From NCBI RefSeq assembly GCF_900108395.1, contig NZ_FNXE01000029.1, positions 1 to 46,743 on the forward strand: a stretch of DNA of 46,743 bases, in the 5' to 3' direction. The position numbers and the translations under genes are program-made. The notes under the pieces are model-generated. The model did not search any database, had not been told where the DNA came from, and was given only the letters and a program-made list of their open reading frames with translations. Below, in pieces: positions 26,522 to 35,108 of this stretch. Position 1 is the first letter of the stretch. Each line of letters starts with the position of its first letter. This stretch comes from Paenimyroides marinum (GTDB lineage: Bacteria > Bacteroidota > Bacteroidia > Flavobacteriales > Flavobacteriaceae).

Positions 26522-27567
26522 AGAACTGTTACATCAACGGAATTGGAAGTGTAAGCATTCAAGCTACCGGATTCAGTATTTTTGACGCTGAGATCACAAC
26601 GGTACAAAATGTCAATAAGGCACAGCAACCGTCGTATAAAGAATTGATTGCTCCTGCAATGAGCCGCCGTATGGCAAAAGGCGTAAAAATGAGTATCTAT
26701 GCCGCCAATAAAGCTCTGTTTGAGGCAAAAATGGTCGATCCGCAGGCAATTATTGTTGGAACTGGATTGGGTTGCATTGAAGACTCTGAAAAATTTCTGG
26801 ACGCTATTATTGAAAACGAAGAGCAGTTTTTAACGCCCACCGCTTTTATCCAATCCACGCACAATACCGTAGCTGCACAAATTGCATTGCTGTTGCAGTG
26901 TAAAGCTTATAACTTTACCTATGTAAACGGAGCTAATTCTTTTGAAAATGCCCTGTTTGATGCCTTTATGCAGTTAAAACATTTAGACAAGGAAAACATC
27001 CTAATTGGCGGTGTTGATGAAATTGCACCTTATACGTTCAGTATGTTTGAAATGGTTGGTAAGGTAAAAAGGGTAGGGGACAACATCAACTTTAAAAAAC
27101 CTGAAACGAATGGCATTCCGCTGGCAGAAGGAGCAAATTTCTTTGCGTTATCTGTTAAAAAAACAGCAAATACGTATGCAGAAGTTGTTGATTTGTTGGT
27201 TTTTAACGATTTTAAAGATGATGAAACCTCTACGATCAAAGCGTTTTTAGAAAAAAACAATCTTTCCGTAAATACTATAGATGTGATTGTTTTAGGGGTC
27301 AATGCCGATGCTGTCCAACAACCGTTTTACCATAAAATTCAAGTCCTTTTTACCGAAACACCACAAGCGTATTACCAGCATATTTCAGGAAGCTACGATA
27401 CCGCATCTGCTTTTGGCCTAAAAGTGGCAGCCGAAATAATCCGTAGTCAATCGTATCCTGAAAAGTTGAAATATAATGAGGCACAACCTGAAAAAATAGA
27501 AAATATACTGTTGGTTAATCAAAATAATCTAACCGATTTTAGTTTTGTATTATTATCAAAATGCTAA
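26518..27567 (+). CDS. Ketosynthase chain-length factor (Cys-less beta-ketoacyl synthase homologue)
   Basis: 349 aa. The beta-ketoacyl synthase fold is clear (GTGLGCIEDSEKFLDAI, TPTAFIQSTHNTVAAQ), but the active-site motif reads VNGANSFENAL, so the cysteine position is N140 and no condensing activity is expected. The canonical second and third histidines are also not evident in the C-terminal part. Such subunits pair with an active KS and set the product length. The four-base overlap with the active synthase supports a 1:1 complex. Confidence 0.85.
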   Translation: MKNCYINGIGSVSIQATGFSIFDAEITTVQNVNKAQQPSYKELIAPAMSRRMAKGVKMSIYAANKALFEAKMVDPQAIIVGTGLGCIEDSEKFLDAIIENEEQFLTPTAFIQSTHNTVAAQIALLLQCKAYNFTYVNGANSFENALFDAFMQLKHLDKENILIGGVDEIAPYTFSMFEMVGKVKRVGDNINFKKPETNGIPLAEGANFFALSVKKTANTYAEVVDLLVFNDFKDDETSTIKAFLEKNNLSVNTIDVIVLGVNADAVQQPFYHKIQVLFTETPQAYYQHISGSYDTASAFGLKVAAEIIRSQSYPEKLKYNEAQPEKIENILLVNQNNLTDFSFVLLSKC

Positions 27568-28337
27568 AACATTCGTACATAAAATGGATTTTTATTGTGT
27601 TGATTTTCGGCGGATTTGTTACATGGTTTTTTGACAAAATCCCTTTGTATGTATTGATTTCCGTTTTAATTTTTTGGTTGATACTAACGGTTTGGGCATC
27701 GTTTGATATGAGAATGAATTACTTTGTAAAAACACATTCGTCAAACACAAAAGTGAACCGAAATGTTATTGCCTTAACATTTGATGATGGACCCACAGAA
27801 ATTACACCTGAGATTTTAAATCTTCTTGAAAAATTCAATCAAAAGGCAACGTTTTTCTGTATTGGAAAGCAAGTAGAAAAATATCCGGAAATAGCAAAAC
27901 GCATGGTAAACGAGGGGCATACAATTGCCAATCACACATGGTCGCATACCAATAAAATGGGGTTTTTACCAGAAAAAGACGTTGTAAATGAAATCGTATC
28001 CAATCAAAAAACGATAAAAAAAGCAACCGGTAAAGAATGTCATTTATTCCGTCCACCTTTTGGAGTAACCAATCCAAACATTGCCAAAGCCTGTAACAAA
28101 TTAAATCTACTGGTCATTGGTTGGAATATTCGCTCGTTAGATACCGTAATATCTTCAAAAACAAAGATTTTAAACAGAATCATTCCCCGTATAAAAAAAG
28201 GTTCTGTAATTTTGCTGCACGATACGTCGCAAAAAACCGCCGACGTATTGGAACAGTTGTTGATAGATTTAAAAGAAAAAGAATTTCAATCGGTTCCGGT
28301 TGACGAATTATTACAAATAAAAGCATATAAAGAATGA
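27561..28337 (+). CDS. Membrane-anchored polysaccharide deacetylase-like protein
   Basis: 258 aa. Two N-terminal membrane helices (about residues 6-50) are followed by a NodB domain with TFDDGP (D75, D76), HTWSH (H125, H129), RPPFG near residue 163 and LLHD near 219: all five CE4 motifs are intact. Unlike the enzyme at 390 it faces the periplasm or membrane surface. An intact deacetylase in a pigment cluster is a recurrent but unexplained association; it may deacylate a glycolipid carrier or the pigment (inference). It overlaps the neighbouring genes by 7 and 4 bases. Confidence 0.85.
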   Translation: MLKHSYIKWIFIVLIFGGFVTWFFDKIPLYVLISVLIFWLILTVWASFDMRMNYFVKTHSSNTKVNRNVIALTFDDGPTEITPEILNLLEKFNQKATFFCIGKQVEKYPEIAKRMVNEGHTIANHTWSHTNKMGFLPEKDVVNEIVSNQKTIKKATGKECHLFRPPFGVTNPNIAKACNKLNLLVIGWNIRSLDTVISSKTKILNRIIPRIKKGSVILLHDTSQKTADVLEQLLIDLKEKEFQSVPVDELLQIKAYKE

Positions 28338-28957
28338 AATATTTTGCTTTAATGGTAGCATTACTGCTTGGATTGGCTTCTATGGCACAAACAAAAATGA
28401 CACCTGCCGAAATAACCAGTTTTAAAAAAGAAGTTTTAATTCAGGCAGGAAAAACAACTTCTATTACCGCCGATTTTGAAGAAACCAAGCACGTAAGCGT
28501 GTTAAAAAACGCATCGACTTCAAGCGGGATTTTCCGTTTAAAAGGAGAAAAATTGTTGTGGCAATATAATTCTCCCAAAAAAAATGCGATGTTATTTAAC
28601 AAGCAACAGTTGAAAATTAAAAACGATAAAGGAAAAATAACCACTATTGATTTAAACAAAAACAAACGGTTTAAACAATTGCAACAATTAATGGTGGGCA
28701 GCTACACCGGAAATTTGTTTGATGAAGAGTCGTTTACGATTACGTATTTTAAAAACGGAGCGGTAAAAACAGCTGTTTTAAAGCCGAAAAGTAAAGATAT
28801 GAGCAAACACATAAAAGAAGTTACGCTGACGTTTAAAAACAACGAAAACACGGTTTCTGAAATCAAAATTGTAGAAATCTCTGACGATTATTCGGTAATT
28901 ATCCTAAAAAATAAAAAACTAAACACTGCAATTAACGAAAGTGTTTTTGTATTATAA
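28334..28957 (+). CDS. LolA-like outer-membrane lipoprotein carrier
   Basis: 207 aa. The signal peptide MKYFALMVALLLGLASMAQ precedes a LolA-type beta-barrel fold: SITADFEETKHVSVLKNA and SGIFRLKGEKLLWQYNSP are the typical first strands. It probably carries the lipophilic pigment or an intermediate across the periplasm, as proposed for ApeL-type proteins, rather than general lipoproteins. Four-base overlap with the deacetylase. Last gene before a 234-bp gap. Confidence 0.85.
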   Translation: MKYFALMVALLLGLASMAQTKMTPAEITSFKKEVLIQAGKTTSITADFEETKHVSVLKNASTSSGIFRLKGEKLLWQYNSPKKNAMLFNKQQLKIKNDKGKITTIDLNKNKRFKQLQQLMVGSYTGNLFDEESFTITYFKNGAVKTAVLKPKSKDMSKHIKEVTLTFKNNENTVSEIKIVEISDDYSVIILKNKKLNTAINESVFVL

Positions 28958-29191
28958 AAGAACGCCTTAAAAGATGTTTTTTATGTAATCTTTTAAGCTA
29001 TAATTGCTGTAAATTTTCCATTAGAGTGATTATTTAGAAATTCCGTAAGCATCCATCTAAAAGATGCCTCATATCTCGGGATGACAAACGTAACGCTGAA
29101 CATCAGGAACCTTAAACAATACGCATTGTACAAAACAAAATCGTCTTTCATAAAATTTAAAATAGTATTTTTGTTGGGTAAATTTTGAAAA
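28958..29191. other. 234-bp gap with palindromes and a possible internal promoter
   Basis: No gene is seen. An inverted repeat CTTAAAAGAT / ATCTTTTAAG at 28966-28997 has a 12-base loop and no T-run, so it is not a standard terminator. A stretch around 29050-29095 (CATATCTCGGGATGACAAAC) resembles half of the REP-like repeat at 16481. TATTTTTG at 29166-29173 fits the -7 box, with TTTC in a -33-like position, and lies 19 bases before the next ATG. Confidence 0.5.
29166..29173 (+). promoter_or_regulatory. Internal -7 promoter box for the last pigment genes
   Basis: TATTTTTG (TAnnTTTG) 19 bases upstream of the dehydratase ATG, after a gap with palindromes. It would allow the dehydratase, GT2 and MMPL genes to be transcribed separately from the front of the operon. 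Confidence 0.45.
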
Positions 29192-29557
29192 ATGCTGACA
29201 GACTTTTATCAAACAGAGCGGTATCAATTACACGAAGGAGTTCTCAATGCCACCGTTAAACTGAATCCGCAACACGACATTTTTAAAGGACATTTTCCAA
29301 ACAATCCGGTAATGCCGGGCGTGTGTATGTTGCAGATTTTTAAAGAACTTTCAGAACAAGGTTTAAACAAAAAATTGTTTATAAAAGAATGCAGCAATGT
29401 AAAATTTATGGCATTGATCAACCCTGAAACACATTCGGTTTTAGACATCGTAATTGGTATTTCTGAAACTGAAGAAGGCTTTAAAATAAAGGCATCGGCA
29501 ACTTTTGATACCATAACGGCCTTAAAAGTAAGTGCTTTGTTACGTGAGCAGTTATAA
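29192..29557 (+). CDS. FabZ-like 3-hydroxyacyl-ACP dehydratase (hotdog)
   Basis: 121 aa. The segment FKGHFPNNPVMPGV carries the catalytic histidine (H34) and is the classic FabZ/FabA motif, unlike the two hotdog proteins at 18611 and 19048. It would dehydrate 3-hydroxyacyl-ACP during polyene synthesis (ApeP role). The TAA overlaps the next gene's ATG by one base. Confidence 0.87.
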   Translation: MLTDFYQTERYQLHEGVLNATVKLNPQHDIFKGHFPNNPVMPGVCMLQIFKELSEQGLNKKLFIKECSNVKFMALINPETHSVLDIVIGISETEEGFKIKASATFDTITALKVSALLREQL

Positions 29558-30732
29558 TGAATAAACCCATTGAAAATAATAAATCCTGGTGTGTAATTAT
29601 CCCCACTTACAATAACGCAAAAACCTTAAAACGCGTTATAGACGGTGTATTGAATTACACAAATCATGTTTTTATTATAAACGATGGCAGTACCGATGCT
29701 ACTTTACAGATTCTACAAAATTATCAGCAGCTGCATGTGATTCATTTGGCTGAAAATAAGGGTAAGGGAAATGCGTTGCAAACAGGTTTTAAAGTTGCTA
29801 TAAAACACGGTTTTGATTATGCATTAACGATTGACTCTGACGGACAACATTACCCTGATGATCTTCCGGTATTTTTAGAAGAATTAAATAAAACTTCTGA
29901 GCCGTTATTATTGATTGGAAGTCGGAATATGACGCACGAAAGTGTGCCTAAAAAAAGTAGTTTCGGCAATCGGTTTTCCAATTTCTGGTTTTGGTTCGAA
30001 ACCGGAATTAAATTAAGTGATACCCAATCGGGTTACAGGCTGTATCCACTTAAAAAAATACCCAAACGGTTTTTTACCAGTAAATTTGAGTTTGAAATCG
30101 AAGTAATTGTGCGTACGGCATGGAAAAATGTTACGGTTAAAAATGTTCCTATCCGCGTGTTGTACGATCCCAGTGAACGTGTGTCGCATTTTCGTCCGTT
30201 TCGCGATTTTACCCGTATCAGCGTGCTCAACACGGTTTTGGTAGTCATTACATTGCTTTACATCAAACCACGGAATCTGTTTAAAAAATTCAAAAAAAAA
30301 AGTTTTAAGCAGTTTATAAAAGAAGATGTTTTACAAACAACCGATTCTAAAGAAGTAAAAGCACTTTCTGTTGCATTAGGTGTTTTTATAGGAATTGTTC
30401 CTGTGTGGGGCTTTCAAACGTTTCTTTCCATTTTTTTGGCAACCGTTTTTAAATGGAATAAATCATTGTCTTTTCTGGGATCAAATATTAGTATTCCGCC
30501 TTTAATTCCCTTTATTGTATTGGGTTCGCTAAAAACAGGGTCGTTTATCATTCCGGCAGATCAACCGTTAATACTCGATTTTGACCACATCGGTTTTGAA
30601 TCGCTGCAAACACATTTATTGCAATACATTGTTGGCAGTGTGATTTTGGCTACATTTATGTCGATCATTTTTGGAATAACAATTTATTTCATATTGAATT
30701 ATTACCAACGAAAAAGAATTAAAAATGTCTAA
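29557..30732 (+). CDS. Glycosyltransferase family 2 fused to DUF2062
   Basis: 391 aa. The GT2 domain covers about residues 1-220, with VIIPTYNNAKTL, FIINDGSTDAT and the metal-binding DSDGQH near residue 93. A DUF2062 membrane domain follows from about residue 265 (VALGVFIGIVPVWGFQTF, two to three helices). This fusion is found in aryl-polyene and flexirubin clusters and probably glycosylates a lipid-linked pigment intermediate at the membrane (inference). It overlaps the MMPL gene by 8 bp. Confidence 0.85.
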   Translation: MNKPIENNKSWCVIIPTYNNAKTLKRVIDGVLNYTNHVFIINDGSTDATLQILQNYQQLHVIHLAENKGKGNALQTGFKVAIKHGFDYALTIDSDGQHYPDDLPVFLEELNKTSEPLLLIGSRNMTHESVPKKSSFGNRFSNFWFWFETGIKLSDTQSGYRLYPLKKIPKRFFTSKFEFEIEVIVRTAWKNVTVKNVPIRVLYDPSERVSHFRPFRDFTRISVLNTVLVVITLLYIKPRNLFKKFKKKSFKQFIKEDVLQTTDSKEVKALSVALGVFIGIVPVWGFQTFLSIFLATVFKWNKSLSFLGSNISIPPLIPFIVLGSLKTGSFIIPADQPLILDFDHIGFESLQTHLLQYIVGSVILATFMSIIFGITIYFILNYYQRKRIKNV

Positions 30733-33700
30733 AGCATTTTATTATCTGTTTTTAAAAATACAAAAATACCCTAAAATAACGCTGTTTGCTACGTTGTTGT
30801 TTTTGGTGGGTGCTGTTTTTGCAGTTAAAAATATTTCTTTTAACGAAGACATTACCCGAATCATTCCTAAGAATGAAACAACAAATACCGCAGCTGAAAT
30901 TGTTGGTGAAATGAATTTTAGCGACAAAATTTCGGTGATTTTTAAAAAGAAAAAGAATAATGCTACAGATGATGATTTAGCAAACGCTGCACAAGCTTTT
31001 TTAGATACACTGCCTGTTGCAAAGGCTTATTATCATTCGGTTCAGGGGGTGTTAGATGAAAATCTGTTTCAGCAGTCGTTTGATTTTGTTTACAAAAATC
31101 TGCCGTTGTATTTAAACGAAGCTGATTATCAAATCATCGAGCAAAAACTTCAAAAAGACAGTATTGCTGCACAAATGCAACGCAATGTGGAAACCTTAAC
31201 CGGCGGAAATGCTGCTTTTATGAAAGACATCGTAATAAACGATCCGTTGCAGTTCTCTTTTTTGGCATTAAAAAAATTACAACAGTTTCAGGGTTCGGCA
31301 GATTATGTTTTTGAAAACGGATTTTTATATTCACAAGACAAAGAAAAGATTGTTTTGTTCATCAACCCAAAATATGGCGGAAGCGAAACAGAGCAAAACG
31401 AGATTTTTGTCGAAACCTTAAGAGAAATTCAGCAAATTGTCGGGCAAGAATACCCACAGGTTCAGGTGCAGTATTTCGGAGCATCGTTTATAGCCGTAGC
31501 CAATGCCCAGCAAATTAAACACGATATTTTTACCACGGTTGCCCTTTCTGTTTCTGCTTTAATGCTGCTGTTGATTTTTTATTACCGCCATTGGTTTGTG
31601 CCGGTTATTGTAATGATACCGTCGGTTTTTGGAGGATTGTTCGGCTTGTTGTGCTTGTATTTTTTAAAGACGGAGATTTCAGCGATTTCGTTGTCAATTT
31701 CAGCCATTTTAATCGGGATTACCATTGATTATGCCCTGCATTTTTTAACACATTCTAAAAGCAACGAAAGCATTGCCCAGCTTTTTAAAGACGTAACCAA
31801 ACCGCTTTTAATGAGCAGTTCTACAACGGCTGTGGCGTTTTTGTGTTTGTTGTTTGTGCACTCTGACGCATTGGTTGATCTGGGTATTTTTGCAAGTATT
31901 TCGGTAGTAGCAACCGCTGTTTTTACGTTGATTATTTTACCGCATATTTACAAAGGAAAAGCATTAGCACACAGTCATATTATTGATAAGATAGCGAACT
32001 ATCCGTTTGAAAAAAATAAAGGACTGATTGTTTGTACGCTGATCTTAGTGATTGTGAGTTTGTTTACCTATTCAAAAGTTGCTTTTGACGGGGATTTGTC
32101 TAAAATTAACTTTGTACCGACAGAACAGCAGCTTGCAGAAAAAGAATTGTACGCAGATCATCAGGTTGCCAAGAACTTATTTGTGGTTGCTTTTGATGAG
32201 GATCAGGAAAAAGCGTTGCAACTAAATTCAGGTATTCATAAAAAACTATCTGCATTTTCCACCGTTGATAACTTGCAGACTATTAGTAGTTTAATTCCTT
32301 CTAAAATCCTTCAGAATAAAGCAATTAATCGCTGGAAATCTTTCTGGACAGATGAAAAATTAAACAATACCATTAAATCCATCGAAGAAGAAAGCGTAAA
32401 AACAGGTTTTGTAGCACAAACGCATCAACCGTTTTATAAACTGCTTAAAACCAATTTTTCAACCATTGATTTAAACACACTGAAACAATTCAATAAGGAA
32501 TTATATAGTGAGTTTGTTCACGGAAAAAACCGGTATCTGTTATCAACGGTGGTGACATTGAATCCTGAAAACCGCGAGGAATTTGTAAGCACTTTTGAAA
32601 ACGAATTTAAAGGTGAAAACGTTTTGGTTATTGACCGGCAGGCACTCAACGAGCAGTATTTAGGTGCTTTGGTAAACGATTTTAACGCTTTGGTTACTTA
32701 TTCATTTGTTGCGGTATTTGTTATTTTATTAGTGTTTTACCGCCGGATTGAATTGGTTTTGGTGGCTTCCATTCCCATTGGTTTAACCGGATTTATCACT
32801 GCGGGCATTATGGGCTTGCTCAACATTCCGTTTAATATTTTCAGTACCATTGTGTGTACGTTGGTTTTTGGTCACGGTATCGATTTTACCATTTTTATGA
32901 CCAGTGCCTTGCAAAAAGAATATACCGACGGCAAAAATGAAATGCCGCTGTATAGAACATCAATTATTTTGGCGGTTTTAACGACCATTTTGGCAATTGG
33001 TGCCTTGATTTTTGCAAAACACCCGGCGTTGCAATCCATTGCATCGATCGCATTAATCGGGGTAAGTGTGGCGGTGCTGGTAACTTTTGTTCTGTATCCG
33101 GTTTTGTATCGCTTTTTGTTTTTTAACCGCATTAAAAAAGGCTTGTCGCCAGTAACTTTATGGCTGGTGGTTCAATCGGTTTTAATGTTTGCCTATTATG
33201 TGGCAGCAAGTTTGGTGGTATCGGTTTTAATGCGTAGTTTTTTCTGGATTTTACCTTTGTCTAAAGAAAAAAAATGGAAACTTTTCAGCAAATTAATGTC
33301 GGTTTATATGAAATCGGTTTTGTATTTAAAACCCACGGTACAAAAAAGGATTTTTAATAAAGAACGATTAAATAAACAATCGGTCATTATTTCAAACCAC
33401 ACGTCGTTCCTTGATTCCTTAACTATTGGCATGGTCAAATCGAATATCGTTTATATCGTTAACGATTGGGTGTATAAATCGCCGGTTTTTGGCAGGGCGG
33501 TGAAGTTTTTAGGATTTTATCCGGCAACAAAAGGAGTTGACGAAGGTTTGGATCCGTTAGAAAAACGAATTGGGACTGATTTTTCGGTGATGATTTTTCC
33601 GGAAGGAACCCGTTCGAGAACCACAGAAATCGGGCGTTTTCATAAAGGAGCTTTTTTTATGGCAGAAGAACTAAAGTTACCTGTTCAACCGGTTTATATT

Positions 33701-34372
33701 CACGGAAATGCCGATTTATTGCCCAAAGGCGATTTTATCATTTACGATACAAATTGCCACGTATATGTGGGTGAACCTATTGACTGGAACGATGAGAGTT
33801 TTGGAACAAATTATGCCGAACGAACCAAAAAAATAAGTGGGTTTTTTAAGGAATCATTCAAACAAATCCGTCTGAAAGCAGAAAACGAAGATTATTTTAA
33901 GCAAAAGTTGTTTTTAAATTTTTTGTATAAGGATTACGGCATTCTGAAAACCGTTAAAACCGATTTTAAAAACCACAAAAGGGTCTATCATCAATTGTTT
34001 CATACGATCAGTGACAAAGCGGCAATTGCCCATGTTACCACTGATTTAGGTCAGTTAGATTTTTTAATGGCGAACCAGTTTCCCACCAGAAAAATAACAA
34101 CGTTTAACACCAGTAAAGAACACAGATTGATTTCGTCAGCCAGCTACACTGTTCAAAAATTTAAGGTAAGTTATGTAGATGAATTACCGTTGGTTTGGAA
34201 TAAAAAAACGGTTTTGGTTCTTTCGCATTTATCAGCGTTTAATGAAGAAATTCCGGCAACCATTCAGCAAATCATTGTAGTTTGTTGTACTTTTAATGTA
34301 GATTTTGAGCACTTTACATTGACTCAAAATCAGGAACATTTGAAGGTGTATCAACGCAATGAAACAAATTAA
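30725..34372 (+). CDS. MMPL-type exporter fused to lysophospholipid acyltransferase and a C-terminal methyltransferase-like domain
   Basis: 1215 aa. Residues ~1-820 form an MMPL (RND-superfamily) transporter, with two blocks of about five helices each (near 265-400 and 645-800) and large periplasmic loops. Next comes a PlsC-type acyltransferase with NHTSFLD near residue 890 and FPEGTRSRT near 957. The last ~150 residues correspond to the methyltransferase-like domain of proteins annotated as trifunctional MMPL/acyltransferase/SAM enzymes, though I see no clear GxGxG SAM site. Proposed role: moving the pigment through the membrane and acylating it. It overlaps the start of a truncated oxidoreductase gene by 14 bp. 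Confidence 0.88.
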   Translation: MSKAFYYLFLKIQKYPKITLFATLLFLVGAVFAVKNISFNEDITRIIPKNETTNTAAEIVGEMNFSDKISVIFKKKKNNATDDDLANAAQAFLDTLPVAKAYYHSVQGVLDENLFQQSFDFVYKNLPLYLNEADYQIIEQKLQKDSIAAQMQRNVETLTGGNAAFMKDIVINDPLQFSFLALKKLQQFQGSADYVFENGFLYSQDKEKIVLFINPKYGGSETEQNEIFVETLREIQQIVGQEYPQVQVQYFGASFIAVANAQQIKHDIFTTVALSVSALMLLLIFYYRHWFVPVIVMIPSVFGGLFGLLCLYFLKTEISAISLSISAILIGITIDYALHFLTHSKSNESIAQLFKDVTKPLLMSSSTTAVAFLCLLFVHSDALVDLGIFASISVVATAVFTLIILPHIYKGKALAHSHIIDKIANYPFEKNKGLIVCTLILVIVSLFTYSKVAFDGDLSKINFVPTEQQLAEKELYADHQVAKNLFVVAFDEDQEKALQLNSGIHKKLSAFSTVDNLQTISSLIPSKILQNKAINRWKSFWTDEKLNNTIKSIEEESVKTGFVAQTHQPFYKLLKTNFSTIDLNTLKQFNKELYSEFVHGKNRYLLSTVVTLNPENREEFVSTFENEFKGENVLVIDRQALNEQYLGALVNDFNALVTYSFVAVFVILLVFYRRIELVLVASIPIGLTGFITAGIMGLLNIPFNIFSTIVCTLVFGHGIDFTIFMTSALQKEYTDGKNEMPLYRTSIILAVLTTILAIGALIFAKHPALQSIASIALIGVSVAVLVTFVLYPVLYRFLFFNRIKKGLSPVTLWLVVQSVLMFAYYVAASLVVSVLMRSFFWILPLSKEKKWKLFSKLMSVYMKSVLYLKPTVQKRIFNKERLNKQSVIISNHTSFLDSLTIGMVKSNIVYIVNDWVYKSPVFGRAVKFLGFYPATKGVDEGLDPLEKRIGTDFSVMIFPEGTRSRTTEIGRFHKGAFFMAEELKLPVQPVYIHGNADLLPKGDFIIYDTNCHVYVGEPIDWNDESFGTNYAERTKKISGFFKESFKQIRLKAENEDYFKQKLFLNFLYKDYGILKTVKTDFKNHKRVYHQLFHTISDKAAIAHVTTDLGQLDFLMANQFPTRKITTFNTSKEHRLISSASYTVQKFKVSYVDELPLVWNKKTVLVLSHLSAFNEEIPATIQQIIVVCCTFNVDFEHFTLTQNQEHLKVYQRNETN

Positions 34373-34403
34373 AATATACGATGCTGTTGTAATAGGAGCT
34401 TAA
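34359..34403 (+). pseudogene. Truncated FAD/NAD(P)-dependent oxidoreductase, first 14 codons
   Basis: An ATG overlapping the MMPL stop opens a frame reading MKQIKIYDAVVIGA and then TAA. DAVVIGA is the first half of a Rossmann GxGxxG motif (normally DAVVIGAGxGG), so this is the start of a flavoprotein, probably the phytoene-desaturase-like oxidoreductase that I recall downstream of the MMPL gene in flexirubin clusters. The rest has been cut off exactly at the motif, at the boundary with the IS1-type remnant. The 14-bp overlap with the previous gene shows it was translated from the operon. Confidence 0.7.
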
Positions 34404-34721
34404 TCAACTCCAAAAGTAAATTTTAAGCACAGCAGCCAAAACAACCAGACTTCGTGAACAGCAAATTGTTTTGCGGTTCAGTTGTTTTAAATGCGTACGA
34501 AGGGTCAGGTTGTTTCTTTCTATATGGTTTGTGCCATCGGTATAATGTTCTATGAATCTTTTACCGCATTGTTTACACAAATACTGCTGCTTTTTGTTTT
34601 TGGTTGTACCGTTTTTAACGGTATCGGCACTTTTGCAAAAGCGGCACAACATCTTGTCACTAACTTTGTAACACAAGGTTTGGTTTGCGTTCATTTTTTG
34701 GGTTTAGTGCTGTAAAAATAC
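34400..34721. mobile_element. Internally deleted IS1-type element (approximate extent)
   Basis: The element spans the fused transposase and continues right to about 34721, where GGGTTTAGTGCTGTAAAAATAC forms an end that matches (revcomp GTATTTTTACAGCAC) the left-side GTAAATTTTAAGCAC with 11 of 15 bases. Exact ends and a target duplication cannot be determined. Full IS1-type elements are about 0.8-1 kb, so roughly half is missing. Confidence 0.6.
34404..34694 (-). pseudogene. IS1-family transposase with internal deletion (InsA head joined to InsB tail)
   Basis: 96 aa. The N-terminal half is the InsA zinc ribbon: CRFC (17-20) and CKQC (40-43), then GKRFIEHYT. It continues with DGTNHIERNNLTLRTHL and RKTICCSRS, the C-terminal end of the IS1 InsB protein (E. 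coli IS1 InsB has [20 protein letters not shown]). The whole DDE catalytic core and the normal frameshift region are missing, yet the join keeps the frame open. So it is a deletion derivative that cannot transpose by itself. Compare the sequence at 36257. Confidence 0.75.
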
Positions 34722-34750
34722 AACAGACAGGCATTTGCCTGTCTGTTTTT
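34722..34750 (+). terminator. Strong hairpin terminator
   Basis: AACAGACAGGC / GCCTGTCTGTT form an 11-12 bp perfect stem with a tiny loop, followed by TTT. Directly after the IS1-type end; it would stop transcription coming from the pigment operon. Confidence 0.8.
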
Positions 34751-34826
34751 GTTAAGTAAATTTATAAAACGTCTTGTTTTTCAGTGATTTAATGTGCTTT
34801 TTCAGGGCATCACTAATTCTGGAACA

Positions 34827-34925
34827 TTACCTATTTGCTCCACCGACAACTGTTTCAGAAGCATTATTCAAACCGTTTTTAACAGCTTCTTTTCCTGCTA
34901 TCTTTTGTGTCTGTGATGTTGCTAA
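34827..34925 (-). pseudogene. Orphan Rhs C-terminal tip remnant
   Basis: A 32-residue open stretch reads LATSQTQKIAGKEAVKNGLN then ASETVVGGANR and a stop. The composition and pattern match the region in the Rhs protein upstream (LGVKAAEKSVGKGIDNGTKT) although the two are not identical. It has no start codon of its own and begins where the small membrane gene ends. The most economical reading is the tail of an older Rhs tip left behind when a new tip and its immunity gene replaced it. Short, so identity is uncertain. Confidence 0.45.
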
Positions 34926-35107
34926 TTATCTCCAAAAATTTCTATTACTAAAATTGCAGCACCAATAATAGCTAATAGGTAAGAACCGAAATAATAATTT
35001 GTTTCTATTGCAAAACCAGATCCATCTTCATATTTAGGTAATTTATTTTTTAATATACCAATTAAACCTATTACTAAAAATAATATACCTACTAAAATCT
35101 TTTCCAT
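34922..35107 (-). CDS. Small membrane protein, candidate immunity protein for the Rhs tip
   Basis: 61 aa. Two membrane helices: ILVGILFLVIGLIGIL at the start and YLLAIIGAAILVIEIF at the end, with a charged loop between. It begins one base after the Rhs-tip stop, the position expected of the cognate immunity gene in polymorphic toxin loci. No sequence family recognised; the immunity role rests on position only. A two-helix membrane immunity protein would fit a toxin acting on or near the inner membrane. Confidence 0.55.
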   Translation of the reverse strand: MEKILVGILFLVIGLIGILKNKLPKYEDGSGFAIETNYYFGSYLLAIIGAAILVIEIFGDN

Positions 35108-35108
35108 A

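Noticed and set aside
28966..28997. Intrinsic terminator after the LolA-like gene
   Set aside because: The stem has a 12-base loop and no T-run, so I list it only as part of the gap.
34491..34715. 74-aa plus-strand ORF over the IS1 remnant
   Set aside because: Hydrophobic by chance as the complement of the transposase fragment; no membrane-protein family match and no promoter.
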